Source: Lysobacterales bacterium (GTDB lineage Bacteria > Pseudomonadota > Gammaproteobacteria > Xanthomonadales > Xanthomonadaceae). From it: a DNA stretch of 43,199 bases. The stretch covers positions 1 to 43,199 of the forward strand of contig JAFLEB010000006.1 in assembly GCA_017302075.1 (NCBI GenBank). The letters are read 5' to 3'. Both the position numbers and the translations under genes were made by a program. The notes under the pieces are model-generated. The model was not told where the DNA came from and searched no databases. It saw nothing but the letters and a program-made list of their open reading frames with translations. Positions 10,903 to 19,588 of this stretch are shown here, piece by piece (positions within the stretch are counted from its first letter, which is position 1; the number at the start of each line of letters is the position of its first letter).

Positions 10903-10929
10903 CTGGGTCACGCGGCCCTCACGCCGCGA

Positions 10930-12609
10930 TCACGCCGCCTTGGGCGGGTCCCGCAATTCCTTGCGCAGGATCTTGCCGACGTTGCTCTTCGGCAGTTCGT
11001 CGCGGAACTCGACGTGCTTGGGTTGCTTGTAGCCGGTCATGTTCTCGCGGCAGAAGGCCTTGATCGCATCGGCGGACAGCGCCGGGTCCTTCTTGACCAC
11101 GAACACCTTCACCGCCTCGCCGGACTTGTCGTCGGGCACGCCGATCGCGGCTACTTCGAGCACGCCCGGCATCATCGCGATCACGTCCTCGACCTCGTTC
11201 GGGTACACGTTGAAGCCCGACACCAGGATCATGTCCTTCTTGCGGTCGACGATGTAGAAGTAGCCCTGCGCATCGACCCGCGCCATGTCGCCGGTGTGCA
11301 GCCAGCCATCGGCATCGATGACCTTGGCGGTCTCCTCCGGGCGCTGCCAGTAGCCGCGCATCACCTGCGGGCCGCGCACGCACAGCTCGCCGACCTCGCC
11401 GCCCGCGACCAGGTGGCCGTCGTCGTCCTTGATGCAGACCTCGGTGGACGGCACCGGCAGGCCGATCGAGCCGTTGTACTCGCGCAGGTCCAGCGGATTG
11501 ATGCAGACCGCGGGCGAGGTCTCGGTCAGGCCGTAGGCCTCGGCCAGGGTGCAGCCGGTGACCTGCTTCCACTTGTCGGCCACGGCGCGTTGCACCGCCA
11601 TGCCGCCGCCGAGGGTGAGGTGCAGCCTGGAGAAGTCGACCTGGTCGAAGCCTGGGGTGTTGAGCAGGCCGTTGAACAGCGTGTTGACGCCGGTGATCGC
11701 GGTGAACGGCACCGACTTCAGTTCCTTCACGAAGCCCGGCATGTCGCGTGGGTTGGTGATCAGGTGGTTGTGCGCGCCGAACTTCATGAACACCAGGCAG
11801 TTCGCGGTGAGCGCGAAGATGTGGTACAGCGGCAGCGCGGTGACGATGACTTCCTCGCCCATCTTCGCGTTGCCGCCCACCCAGGCCGCGGCCTGCTGCA
11901 TGTTGGCGATCAGGTTGCGGTGGGTCAGCATCGCGCCCTTGGACACGCCGGTGGTGCCGCCGGTGTATTGCAGGAAGGCCAGGTCCTCGGGGCCGATGGC
12001 GACCTTCGGCAGCGTGTGCATGCGGCCGAGGGTGAGGGTGTCGCGGAAGCGCACCGCGCCCGGGATGTCGTAGTCGGGCACCATCTTCTTCACGTGCTTC
12101 AGCACGAAGTTGACGATCGCCCCCTTCGGGAAGCCCAGCAGGTCGCCCAGGCCGGTGGTGATCGCGCGCACGCCCGGCATCTGCGCCAGCACGTCCTGCG
12201 CCACGTTGCCGAAGTTGTCCATCACCAGCAGCACGCTGGCGCCGGAGTCCGCCAGCTGGTGCTTGAGCTCGCGGGCGGTGTACATCGGGTTGGTGTTGAC
12301 CACGGTCAGGCCCGCGCGCAGCACGCCCAGGATCGCGATCGGGTACTGCAGGCAGTTGGGCATCATGATCGCGACGCGATCGCCCTTCTTGAGCTTGAGC
12401 TCGCCCAGCAGGTAGCCGGCGAAGTCGCGGCTCATCCGGTCCAGGTCGCTGTAGGTGATCGACTTGCCCATGTTCGAGAACGCGGTCTTGCCGGCGAACT
12501 TCGCCAGCGCGGCCTCGAACACGTCGGGGATGGCGGAGAACTCGTTGAGGTCGATCTCGGCAGGCACGCCGGCGGGGTAGTGGGCCAACCAAGGACGTTC
12601 GGAACTCAT
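10930..12609 (-). CDS. rpfB: RpfB: long-chain fatty acyl-CoA ligase
   Basis: RpfB is a FadD-type enzyme that activates free fatty acids to acyl-CoA; in Xanthomonas it takes part in DSF turnover. The 559-residue protein (560 in X. campestris) carries the AMP-binding motif YTGGTTGVSKGA (215-226), AYGLTETSPAVCINPL, and the fatty-acyl-CoA synthetase signature region DGWLHTGDMARV followed by IVDRKKDMILVSGFNVYPNE. The C-terminal Lys in KSNVGKILRKELRD is the usual adenylation lysine. Two starts compete, 12615 and 12609; AGGGG sits about 9 bases from 12609 but too close to 12615, so 12609 is preferred. The gene is first in the rpfB-rpfF unit and shares a 120-base divergent upstream region with a lipoprotein gene. 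Confidence 0.95.
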   Translation of the reverse strand: MSSERPWLAHYPAGVPAEIDLNEFSAIPDVFEAALAKFAGKTAFSNMGKSITYSDLDRMSRDFAGYLLGELKLKKGDRVAIMMPNCLQYPIAILGVLRAGLTVVNTNPMYTARELKHQLADSGASVLLVMDNFGNVAQDVLAQMPGVRAITTGLGDLLGFPKGAIVNFVLKHVKKMVPDYDIPGAVRFRDTLTLGRMHTLPKVAIGPEDLAFLQYTGGTTGVSKGAMLTHRNLIANMQQAAAWVGGNAKMGEEVIVTALPLYHIFALTANCLVFMKFGAHNHLITNPRDMPGFVKELKSVPFTAITGVNTLFNGLLNTPGFDQVDFSRLHLTLGGGMAVQRAVADKWKQVTGCTLAEAYGLTETSPAVCINPLDLREYNGSIGLPVPSTEVCIKDDDGHLVAGGEVGELCVRGPQVMRGYWQRPEETAKVIDADGWLHTGDMARVDAQGYFYIVDRKKDMILVSGFNVYPNEVEDVIAMMPGVLEVAAIGVPDDKSGEAVKVFVVKKDPALSADAIKAFCRENMTGYKQPKHVEFRDELPKSNVGKILRKELRDPPKAA

Positions 12610-12729
12610 GCGCATTTCCCCTGCGTGCGTGGCGCCGCGCGAATGCGGCGGCGTATGGATTGCACCCGATTTGAGCATAGGCTCCAATGGCTGACAAGGC
12701 GATCCGCCGCGTCGTCGAGGCATGCCGCA

Positions 12730-13185
12730 ATGCAGCAATTCCGCGGGTTCCAGGGGATCGGCAGGCTGGCCTGCATGGGCCTGTTGCTGGTGGTGTCCGC
12801 CTGTTCGCGCAGCGATCCGGAACAGGCCGTGCGTGCGCAAGTGGATGCGTTGCAACAGGCCATCGATGCCCGCGACGCCGGCGCGGTGGAGGACCTCCTG
12901 GCCGAGGACTTCATCGGCAACGAGGGCATGGACCGGCGCGGCGCGAAGCAACTCGCGGCCGGCGTGTTCCTGCGCCATCGCGAGATCGGCGCGCGATTCG
13001 GCCCGGTGACGGTGGAACTGCGCGGGGAGCGGGAGGCCATCGCCCGCTTCAGTGTGCTCGCCACCGGCAGCTCCGGCGGGCTGCTGCCGGAGCAGGGGCA
13101 GGTCTACCAGGTGCAGACCGGTTGGCGCCTGCAGGATGGCGACTGGAAGCTGCTCAACGCCAGCTGGACGCCGCCGGGCGTGTGA
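12730..13185 (+). CDS. Small lipoprotein with NTF2/SnoaL-like domain
   Basis: This 151-residue protein starts with a lipoprotein signal peptide: a hydrophobic stretch GLLLVVSAC with the lipidated Cys at 25. The rest (about 30-150) looks like an NTF2/SnoaL or DUF4440-type alpha-beta cone: VRAQVDALQQAIDARDAGAVEDLLAEDFIG near the front and GWRLQDGDWKLLNASW at the end. Such domains are small pockets used for ligand binding or catalysis, with no fixed function. The protein is probably held in the outer membrane facing the periplasm. It diverges from rpfB, so a shared control region is possible. The family call rests on pattern only. Confidence 0.75.
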   Translation: MQQFRGFQGIGRLACMGLLLVVSACSRSDPEQAVRAQVDALQQAIDARDAGAVEDLLAEDFIGNEGMDRRGAKQLAAGVFLRHREIGARFGPVTVELRGEREAIARFSVLATGSSGGLLPEQGQVYQVQTGWRLQDGDWKLLNASWTPPGV

Positions 13186-13197
13186 GGGGGCGGCGCA

Positions 13198-13653
13198 TCA
13201 GCGTTCCGGCATGCGCTCCGCGTCGCGCGGACGCGGCAGGCCGGGGAAGCCCGGCAGCGATGCATCGATCGGCATCCAGCCTGGGGCATGCGCCAGGAAG
13301 GCATTGGCCTTCGGCACGTAGCGGCTGATGTCGTCGAGGGTGCCGGCGCGGATCGACTGCAGCGCCGGCACCATGTCGACATGCGCGGTGACCTGCGCCC
13401 CGCAACGACCGCAGAAATCGCGGCGGATGCGGCCGCCGCTGCCCCCGCGCGAGGCGAACGACACCAGCGGCCCGTCGATGCGCAGTGCCTGCGCGGGGAA
13501 GAACATCAGCGGAAGCATTGCTGCGCCGGTGGACTTCCGGCAGTCGATGCAGTGGCAGTTGAACTGGAACACCGGCGGCGCCGTGCTGCGCCAGCGCACC
13601 CCGCCGCACAGGCAACCGCCGGTCCAGGGCACCTCGGCATCGGGCATCGTCAT
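13198..13653 (-). CDS. GFA-family (glutathione-dependent formaldehyde-activating-like) zinc protein
   Basis: This 151-residue protein has the zinc-binding cysteines of the GFA/CENP-V family: GGCLCGGVRW near the N-terminus, then FQFNCHCIDCRKSTGAA and DFCGRCGAQVTAH. Family members are S-hydroxymethylglutathione-type or unassigned zinc enzymes; the substrate cannot be read here. ATG 13653 overlaps the stop of the upstream PEBP gene by four bases (ATGA), which points to coupled translation and favours this start over the internal ATG at 13647. It is the last gene of the minus-strand run. Confidence 0.88.
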   Translation of the reverse strand: MTMPDAEVPWTGGCLCGGVRWRSTAPPVFQFNCHCIDCRKSTGAAMLPLMFFPAQALRIDGPLVSFASRGGSGGRIRRDFCGRCGAQVTAHVDMVPALQSIRAGTLDDISRYVPKANAFLAHAPGWMPIDASLPGFPGLPRPRDAERMPER

Positions 13654-14225
13654 CGGGCGTAGCGCGCGGTGACCGAGGCCTGCGCGATCGCATGCCGGTG
13701 GATCAGGAAGCGGACCATCGCCGGGGTCGCGTCCGCCGGAATCTCCAATGCGTCGACATCCAGCGCATGCACGGTGAAGACGTAACGATGCGGCGCATCG
13801 CCCGCAGGCGGGCAGGCACCGCCATAACCGGGCGCGCCGAAGTCGTTGCGCGCCTGCCGGGCGCCCGCGGGCAGGCCAGCGCCATCCGCAGTGCCCGCCC
13901 CGGCCGGGAGTCGGGTGGTGCCGGCGGGCAGGTCGTAGGCGATCCAGTGCCACCATCCCGATCCGGTCGGGGCATCCATGTCGAACGCGGTCACCGCGAA
14001 GCTGCGCGCGCCGGGCGGCACCCGCAACCAGCGCAGGGCCGGCGAACGGTTGCCGCCGTGGCAACCGAAGGCATCGGCGACCTGCGCCTGCGGCAGGCGA
14101 TCGCCTGCCATCGCGACCGGACCCAGCAGGGTGAAGCCATGCGCGCTCGCCATCGCGGGCGGAGAGAGGCAAGCGAGCGCAAGCAACAGCTGCGGCACAA
14201 GCGGCACGTGACGTCGAGGATGCAT
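13650..14225 (-). CDS. Secreted PEBP/YbhB-type protein
   Basis: This 191-residue protein belongs to the phosphatidylethanolamine-binding / Raf-kinase-inhibitor-like family (YbhB, YbcL). It starts with a signal peptide (LLLALACLSPPAMASA, cleavage about residue 28). Family marks are GGNRSPALRWLRVPPGARSF, the pocket segment FDMDAPTGSGWWHW, and YGGACPPAGDAPHRYVFTVHAL. It is probably periplasmic; the ligand is unknown. AGGAG lies 8 bases before ATG 14225, confirming the start. It is coupled to the GFA gene downstream by an ATGA overlap, and a 41-base gap separates it from the hydrolase upstream. Confidence 0.9.
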   Translation of the reverse strand: MHPRRHVPLVPQLLLALACLSPPAMASAHGFTLLGPVAMAGDRLPQAQVADAFGCHGGNRSPALRWLRVPPGARSFAVTAFDMDAPTGSGWWHWIAYDLPAGTTRLPAGAGTADGAGLPAGARQARNDFGAPGYGGACPPAGDAPHRYVFTVHALDVDALEIPADATPAMVRFLIHRHAIAQASVTARYAR

Positions 14226-14266
14226 CGGACGACTCCTGGGGGAGGAATGGCGGGAAGGCGCGGGCC

Positions 14267-15352
14267 TCAGCGTTGCGCGCGCACCTGGGCGAGCACCTGC
14301 GTGATCGCGTCCACCACGTCGCCCGGGTTCTCGACCTGCAGGTTGTGCCGCGAATACGGGACGATCCGTTGCTCGCCGCGGGTGGACAGCGCGGCGGTCA
14401 GCGCATGCGCCTGCCGCCATGCGTGGAAATCGAGTTCGCTGGTCGGCTCGGACATGTCCCACAGGCCGTGGGTGAGGACCAGCAGCGGCAACGCGCCAAG
14501 CGGGGCCTTGCCGGCGAACAGCCGGGCATAGCGCGCATCGGCCTCGGGGTGCCGGCCATACAGGCTGTCCGCCAACTCGCGCCACTGCGTGTCCTGGTAG
14601 CTCGCTCCGGCCTGCAGGCGACGACGCTCGGCGAGGATCCCGGCACCCAGCGCAGTACGCACCGGATCCGTGCAGGCGCGGTAGCGCGGCTCGGCGAGCG
14701 GTTGCACCCGGGCGTCGCGGGCGCAATCGCGGAAGCGCGCGATCAGGGCCGCGATGCCGGCATCGTTCTCGGTCTGCCAGGTGTCCACGAGGGGCTGCCC
14801 GAAGCGCGCCGCAAGGGCCGGTCCCACGCGTTCCCCCAGGCGTTCTTCGGACGGATCGACCAACACCATCCCGGCCACGCGGCCGGGATGCGTGGCCGCG
14901 AACAACTTGGCGTAGAAGCCGCCGAGCGAATGCCCGACCAGTACCACGGGCTCGTCGATGCCGGCCCGGTCGAGCAGGGTCGCCAGATCCTCCACCACGG
15001 CGGCGGGCGTCCGTGTGGTGTCGACCGGGTCGCTGTAGCCCATGCCCGCACGGTCGTAGCTGCAGGCGCGGGTGGCGCGCGCGACGGCGGGCTGGATCAA
15101 CGCCCAGGTGTTGGACCAGTCGCTCAACCCGGATTCGAAGACCACGGTGGGATGTCCGCTGCCCATGCAATGCAGGTTGATCCGGCGCCCGCCGCCGACA
15201 TCGATGCGCTGCTGCGGCCGTGCATAGGCAGCGCCGACCTGCTCGACCGGCACCAGGTCCGTCGGCGCGGCGACCACGCCAGGCGACAGCAGCAACGCAC
15301 ACCAGGACAGCGCCGTGCAGGCCGCGCGCAGGGGGAGCGGGGAGGGCGTCAT
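14267..15352 (-). CDS. Secreted alpha/beta-hydrolase
   Basis: This 361-residue alpha/beta-hydrolase has a signal peptide (hydrophobic ALSWCALLLSPGVVAAP, cleavage about 29). The nucleophile elbow is GHSLGG with Ser142. The oxyanion region is near FESGLSDWSNTW, and a late His in PYSRHNLQVENPGDVVDAI is the likely catalytic base. SYDRAGMGYSD is typical of this fold. It is probably a periplasmic or secreted esterase or lipase-like enzyme; the substrate is not evident. ATG 15352 overlaps the stop of the dehydrogenase-cupin gene by four bases (ATGA), so translation is probably coupled. Confidence 0.88.
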   Translation of the reverse strand: MTPSPLPLRAACTALSWCALLLSPGVVAAPTDLVPVEQVGAAYARPQQRIDVGGGRRINLHCMGSGHPTVVFESGLSDWSNTWALIQPAVARATRACSYDRAGMGYSDPVDTTRTPAAVVEDLATLLDRAGIDEPVVLVGHSLGGFYAKLFAATHPGRVAGMVLVDPSEERLGERVGPALAARFGQPLVDTWQTENDAGIAALIARFRDCARDARVQPLAEPRYRACTDPVRTALGAGILAERRRLQAGASYQDTQWRELADSLYGRHPEADARYARLFAGKAPLGALPLLVLTHGLWDMSEPTSELDFHAWRQAHALTAALSTRGEQRIVPYSRHNLQVENPGDVVDAITQVLAQVRAQR

Positions 15353-16764
15353 GTGCGGTGTCCTTGCGTGGATGGCGTGAGTCCGGCGGCGGGCGCAGGG
15401 GTCGTGGGGTATGGCCGGCCGTCCTTGTGGTGGAAGCGCCAGCCGTTGCCATCGGCATGCGCGACCAGGTCGTCGTCGGGGTACTGCACGCGATCGCCGG
15501 GCGTGCGATCGCCGATCTCCAGGTACACCGCGTCAACATCGCCGCGGTTGACCAGGTGGTGCGCATCGCCGCTGCCTGCGCGGAAGCCCGCGCACATGCC
15601 CGGCGCCAACGCGGTTTCGCCGGCATCGGTGCGCAGGACCGGCGTGCCCTCGAGCACGAACACGAACTCGTCCTGTCGTGCATGCGCGTGGCGCAATGCC
15701 GATTGCGCGCCGGGCGCCAGCCGGGTGAGGTTGACCCCGAACCGGCGCAGGCCGAATACGTCGCCGAGCGCCTTCTTGTCGCGGCCGGCGACGCGCGCGT
15801 CGAACGGGGGTGGATACAGGCTGCGCCGCGCGCGCGAGGGAATGCCTGCGGCCACGCAAGCCACGGGGAATGCCCCCTCGGTCGCATCGACGGTGGCGTC
15901 GGTCCCTGCGGCGAAGGCATGCACCACGGCGGCCATGTCGGCGTCGCCGAAGCCGGCCGCCAATGCCGTGCGATAGCGGCTGGCGGTCTCGCGGATCAAT
16001 GGCGCGTCGCGGCCCGCCTCGATGCAGTGCTCGACCACCAGGGTGGCGATGGTGCTGACGTCGCGGATCGCCGCGTGCGCGGGAAACAGCCCCGCCACCA
16101 GCATCGCCAGCTTGTCGCGCGAGACCGCGCTGTCCATTGGCCCCGCGGCGATCACGTCCTGCAACAGGCGCAAGTCCAGCCCGACCGCGCGGGCGGCATC
16201 GGTGGCTTCGGCCAGCACCGCGACCAGGCCGATCAGCACGTGGTTGGCAGCCAGCTTCATGCGCAGTGCGCCGGGCACCGCGCCGCAGGCGAGCACCCGC
16301 GCGCACAAGGCATCGAGCAACGGGCGCACCCGGGCGACCGCCACGTCGTCGCCGGCGACCATGCCGACCAGCCGTCCCTCGATCGCCGGCCCGCGCGACC
16401 CCGACACCGGCGCTTCGACATAGGTGCCGCCTGCCACCCGCACGTCGTGTTCGAGCGCCTGCGAATACGCGGGCGAGGTGGTGCCGAGGTGGACCAGCGT
16501 CCGCCCGCGCACGCGCGCGGCGAAGGCCTCGCCATGCCGCCCGAGGGTGGCATCCACCGCGGCCTGGTCGAGCAACATCAGCATCGCGACATCGCAGCCG
16601 GCCAGCGCGTCGTCCACGCCGTCGGCCTGGCGCGCACCGGCAGCGACCAGCGGCGCGCACTTCGCCGGCGTGCGGTTCCACACCGTGACCTCGAAGCCGG
16701 CACGCAGCAGGTTGCGGGCCATCGGCTCGCCCATGTGGCCCACGCCAAGGAAGGCGACCTTCAC
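15349..16764 (-). CDS. 3-hydroxyisobutyrate-dehydrogenase-type oxidoreductase fused to a cupin
   Basis: This 471-residue protein has two parts in one unbroken frame. Residues 1-300 are a beta-hydroxyacid dehydrogenase: NAD(P)-binding FLGVGHMGEPMARN at the start, HLGTTSP, EAPVSGSRGPA, and catalytic Lys170 in MKLAANH. Residues about 315-455 are a cupin barrel with metal-type ligands His359, His361, Glu366 and His402/403 (ALRHAHARQDEFVFVLEG, HHLVNRGDVDAVYLEIGDR). Each part is normally a separate protein of about 290 and 150-160 residues. The start is GTG at 16764, overlapping the upstream stop (GTGA), and its own stop overlaps the next ATG. The fusion suggests that dehydrogenation and a cupin step or sugar/acid binding act on one substrate. 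Reaction unknown. Confidence 0.87.
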   Translation of the reverse strand: MKVAFLGVGHMGEPMARNLLRAGFEVTVWNRTPAKCAPLVAAGARQADGVDDALAGCDVAMLMLLDQAAVDATLGRHGEAFAARVRGRTLVHLGTTSPAYSQALEHDVRVAGGTYVEAPVSGSRGPAIEGRLVGMVAGDDVAVARVRPLLDALCARVLACGAVPGALRMKLAANHVLIGLVAVLAEATDAARAVGLDLRLLQDVIAAGPMDSAVSRDKLAMLVAGLFPAHAAIRDVSTIATLVVEHCIEAGRDAPLIRETASRYRTALAAGFGDADMAAVVHAFAAGTDATVDATEGAFPVACVAAGIPSRARRSLYPPPFDARVAGRDKKALGDVFGLRRFGVNLTRLAPGAQSALRHAHARQDEFVFVLEGTPVLRTDAGETALAPGMCAGFRAGSGDAHHLVNRGDVDAVYLEIGDRTPGDRVQYPDDDLVAHADGNGWRFHHKDGRPYPTTPAPAAGLTPSTQGHRT

Positions 16765-17597
16765 AGCAAGCCCTCCGCGACCACGCCGTGGCCGGGCAGC
16801 AGGCGCTGGCGCAGGAACGCGAGCACCTCGTCGCGCGCACGCAGCGTGGGTTCGCCCTCGGCGTCCACCAGGTGCGCGGTGAACACGCTATGCGGCCCGC
16901 CCACCACGTCGCGGAAGAACGGCGGTGGCGACGGATGCGCCGCGGCATCGGGCAGCACCCGGCCCACGAAGCGCGGGCCCAGCGCGGCCTGGTACGCGGC
17001 GAAGCGCGCGGTGCTGCAGTGGCGGTCGCCCTCGAATCTGTACGCCAGCACGGTGAGGTCGTCGCGTTCCAGCCGCGCACGCACCGCGAAGAGTTCGTCG
17101 GCATCACTTTCCACCCGGGCCGGGTCGTCCAGCGGCAGCGAGGGCTGCGCCAGCACCGGCGCGAGCATCGCCGGTTCCAGCATCATCGACAGCGCGAAGT
17201 TGCCGGTGAAGCACATGCCGATCGCGCCGACCCCGGGACCGCCGCACTCGGCCATCGCCTGCCGCGCCAGCGCACGCAGCCACGCCGTCACCGGGCTGGC
17301 GCCCTGCCCGGCCAGCGCATGGAATTCCGCGCTCATGCACGCGCGCCGCAGCACCTGCAAGCCGGCGTCAGCGGTGGGGTAGGCGCCATCCACCCCGAAC
17401 AGCGAAGGCAGGTACACGCGGAAGCCGGCATGCCGCACCCACCGTGCGAAGCGCGCGACATGCGGGCTGATGCCCGGCATCTCCGCGATCACGATCACCG
17501 CCGGGCCGCTGCCGGAGACGTGGACGCTGCGGGTCGTGCCGAGTAGCGACACCGACCGCGCATGGAAGTCGTCCAGCGGATCGTCGGGCGTGTGCAT
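16761..17597 (-). CDS. Dienelactone-hydrolase family protein
   Basis: This 278-residue alpha/beta-hydrolase is of the dienelactone hydrolase (carboxymethylenebutenolidase) family. The nucleophile is Cys129 in AIGMCFTGNF, and Glu39 in AEMPGI matches the Glu that activates this cysteine in the family. The His and Asp of the triad lie in the C-terminal half, probably around GGPHSVFTAH. The family hydrolyses cyclic esters from aromatic breakdown, but many members act on other substrates. ATG 17597 has GAGGA 7-8 bases upstream; ATG 17612 has no such site. It heads the coupled run with the dehydrogenase-cupin and hydrolase genes and diverges from an AraC-type regulator, the likely controller. Confidence 0.85.
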   Translation of the reverse strand: MHTPDDPLDDFHARSVSLLGTTRSVHVSGSGPAVIVIAEMPGISPHVARFARWVRHAGFRVYLPSLFGVDGAYPTADAGLQVLRRACMSAEFHALAGQGASPVTAWLRALARQAMAECGGPGVGAIGMCFTGNFALSMMLEPAMLAPVLAQPSLPLDDPARVESDADELFAVRARLERDDLTVLAYRFEGDRHCSTARFAAYQAALGPRFVGRVLPDAAAHPSPPPFFRDVVGGPHSVFTAHLVDAEGEPTLRARDEVLAFLRQRLLPGHGVVAEGLL

Positions 17598-17699
17598 GCA
17601 GGGTCCTCGCATCGGGCAGGGCAGGTGGCCGGTGCATTACAGCCTCGACAGCGCCCGCGGCGTAGTGTCCAATGCGACATCTTCCGAGCGGAAACGGAC

Positions 17700-18686
17700 A
17701 TGAAGGATTTCGAGGTCCTGGTCGTCCGCGGCACCAATCCCAGCGGCGTGTCGATGACCCGCGACATCCTCGCGGCGGCCGCGGTGTTCGCCGAACGCCA
17801 GGGCGAGTCGGTGCCCACGTGGGGGTTCCATTCGCCAGGTGGCGGACGCGTGGAGTTGCAGGGCGGCATCGGCATCGAGACGCGCAAGCTGCCGCGGCGC
17901 CGCAGGGGCAGCGCCTCGATCCTGCTGGTGCCCGGCATCTGGGTGGTCGACGCGCGGCAGCTGGCCGCGCGCCTCGCCGAGGACGATTGCCAGCAGGCGA
18001 TCCGCGCCATCGCCGCGCACGTGGCCGGCGGTGGCGAAGTGGCGGCATCGTGTTCCGCGGTGTTCCTGCTGCAGGCCGCGGGCGTGCTCGCCGGGCGCCA
18101 GGCCACCACCACCTGGTGGCTGGCCCCGGCGCTCTCGCGGCTCGCGCCGGACACCACCGTGGATGCCAACCGCATCCTCTGCGTCGATGGCCCGGTGATC
18201 ACCGCAGGCGCCGCGTTCGCGCAGTCCGACGTGATGCTCTACCTGCTGCGACGCCGCTTCGGTGCCAAGGTCGCCGACGGCGTGTCGCGCGTGCTGCTGC
18301 TGCAGGAACGCGCGGAGCAGGCGCAGTTCGTGGTGCCGGCGATGCTCGCCAGTGGCGATGCGCTGGTCACCCGGCTCACGCGCCGGGTGGAGACCGCCTT
18401 GCCCGACGTGCCTTCGGTGCCGGCGCTGGCCAGCGAGTTGTGCGTCTCCGAACGGACCCTGGGCCGGCATGTGCGCCGCGCCACCGGCATGGGCACCAGC
18501 GACATGATCCAGAGCATCCGCCTGCACCGCGCGCGCAGCCTGTTGCAGAACAGCCGCATGAGCATCGACCAGATCGCCGCGGCGGTGGGCTACCAGGACG
18601 CCACCGCGTTGCGGCGGCTGATGCGCAAGATCGGGGGCGCGACCCCGCGCCAGTTCCGCAGTTCGGCCAGCGTCGGCGCGCCATGA
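17700..18686 (+). CDS. GlxA-family transcriptional regulator (DJ-1/PfpI plus AraC domain)
   Basis: This 328-residue protein has an N-terminal DJ-1/PfpI (class I amidotransferase-like) sensor domain (about 5-190). The Cys in GGEVAASCSAVFLLQAAGVLAGRQATTTWW is at the usual elbow. A C-terminal AraC helix-turn-helix pair (about 220-322) includes VPALASELCVSERTLGRHVRRATG and MSIDQIAAAVGYQDATALRRLMRKIGG. Such regulators usually control an adjacent divergent operon. The 102 bases to the dienelactone-hydrolase gene would hold the shared promoters. The SDR gene starts 22 bases after its stop, so the regulator may be co-transcribed with it. Inducer unknown. Confidence 0.92.
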   Translation: MKDFEVLVVRGTNPSGVSMTRDILAAAAVFAERQGESVPTWGFHSPGGGRVELQGGIGIETRKLPRRRRGSASILLVPGIWVVDARQLAARLAEDDCQQAIRAIAAHVAGGGEVAASCSAVFLLQAAGVLAGRQATTTWWLAPALSRLAPDTTVDANRILCVDGPVITAGAAFAQSDVMLYLLRRRFGAKVADGVSRVLLLQERAEQAQFVVPAMLASGDALVTRLTRRVETALPDVPSVPALASELCVSERTLGRHVRRATGMGTSDMIQSIRLHRARSLLQNSRMSIDQIAAAVGYQDATALRRLMRKIGGATPRQFRSSASVGAP

Positions 18687-18708
18687 CCCGGCACACGGAG
18701 ACGACCCC

Positions 18709-19467
18709 ATGAACGAGGCAAGCCCGGGCGTGTTGCTCGTGACCGGCGGCAGCCGCGGCATCGGCGCGGCCACCGCGCGGATGGCGGCGACGCGCGGTTG
18801 GCGGGTGTGCGTGAACTACCGCCACGATGCCGACGCCGCGCAGGCGCTTGTCGCGCGGATCCAAGCCGCCGGCGGCCACGCGCTGGCGCTGCAAGCCGAC
18901 GTCGCCGACGAGGCCGCGGTGCAGGCGATGTTCGAGCGCTGCACCGCCGCGCTTGGCGACATCACCGGGCTGGTCAACAACGCCGGCATCCTGGGCCGGC
19001 AATCCACGCTGGCCTGCATGGACATGGCGCGCATCCGCGCGGTGCTGGAGACCAATGTCGTCGGCAGCCTGCTGTGCGCTCGCGAGGCGGTGCGGCGGAT
19101 GGCGCGTTCGGCGGGCGGCGCTGGCGGTGCGATCGTCAACGTGTCGTCGGCGGCGTCGCGGCTGGGGTCGCCCGGCGAATACGTGGACTACGCCGCGTCC
19201 AAGGGCGCCATCGACAGTTTCACCCTGGGCCTGGCCAAGGAAGTCGCCGCCGAGGGCATCCGGGTCAACGCGGTGCGCCCCGGTTTCATCGACACCGACA
19301 TCCACGCCAGCGGCGGCGAACCGAGCCGCCTGGAACGGCTCAAGGCCAGCCTGCCGCTGGGCCGCGGCGGCACCCCCGGGGAAGTGGCCGAGGCCATCCT
19401 CTGGCTGCTCTCGCCCGCTGCCGCCTACACCACCGGCGCGCTGCTCGACGTCAGCGGCGGGCGCTGA
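18709..19467 (+). CDS. Short-chain dehydrogenase/reductase
   Basis: This 252-residue SDR of the classical type shows every landmark: cofactor motif TGGSRGIG (12-19), NNAG (90-93), catalytic Ser in NVSSAASRLGS (146-147), Tyr161 and Lys165 in YVDYAASKGAID, and VRPGFIDTDIH after the active site. The sequence resembles the FabG/glucose-1-dehydrogenase branch. The substrate is unknown. GGAG lies about 9 bases before ATG 18709. It follows the GlxA-type regulator closely and may belong with the divergent enzymes in one pathway that oxidises or reduces a hydroxyacid or aldehyde; this link is inferred from position. The 121 bases after it hold no gene. Confidence 0.93.
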   Translation: MNEASPGVLLVTGGSRGIGAATARMAATRGWRVCVNYRHDADAAQALVARIQAAGGHALALQADVADEAAVQAMFERCTAALGDITGLVNNAGILGRQSTLACMDMARIRAVLETNVVGSLLCAREAVRRMARSAGGAGGAIVNVSSAASRLGSPGEYVDYAASKGAIDSFTLGLAKEVAAEGIRVNAVRPGFIDTDIHASGGEPSRLERLKASLPLGRGGTPGEVAEAILWLLSPAAAYTTGALLDVSGGR

Positions 19468-19588
19468 GCCCGCACGCCGCGGTTGTCCGGATTCGCCCGA
19501 AGCGCGTCGCCTGCGGCGCTGGGCGTTGGCTGCCGCGTGCCCTGCAATGACCGGGCCAGGCGGACTGGCGTGGAGAGGGGGACGCCGA

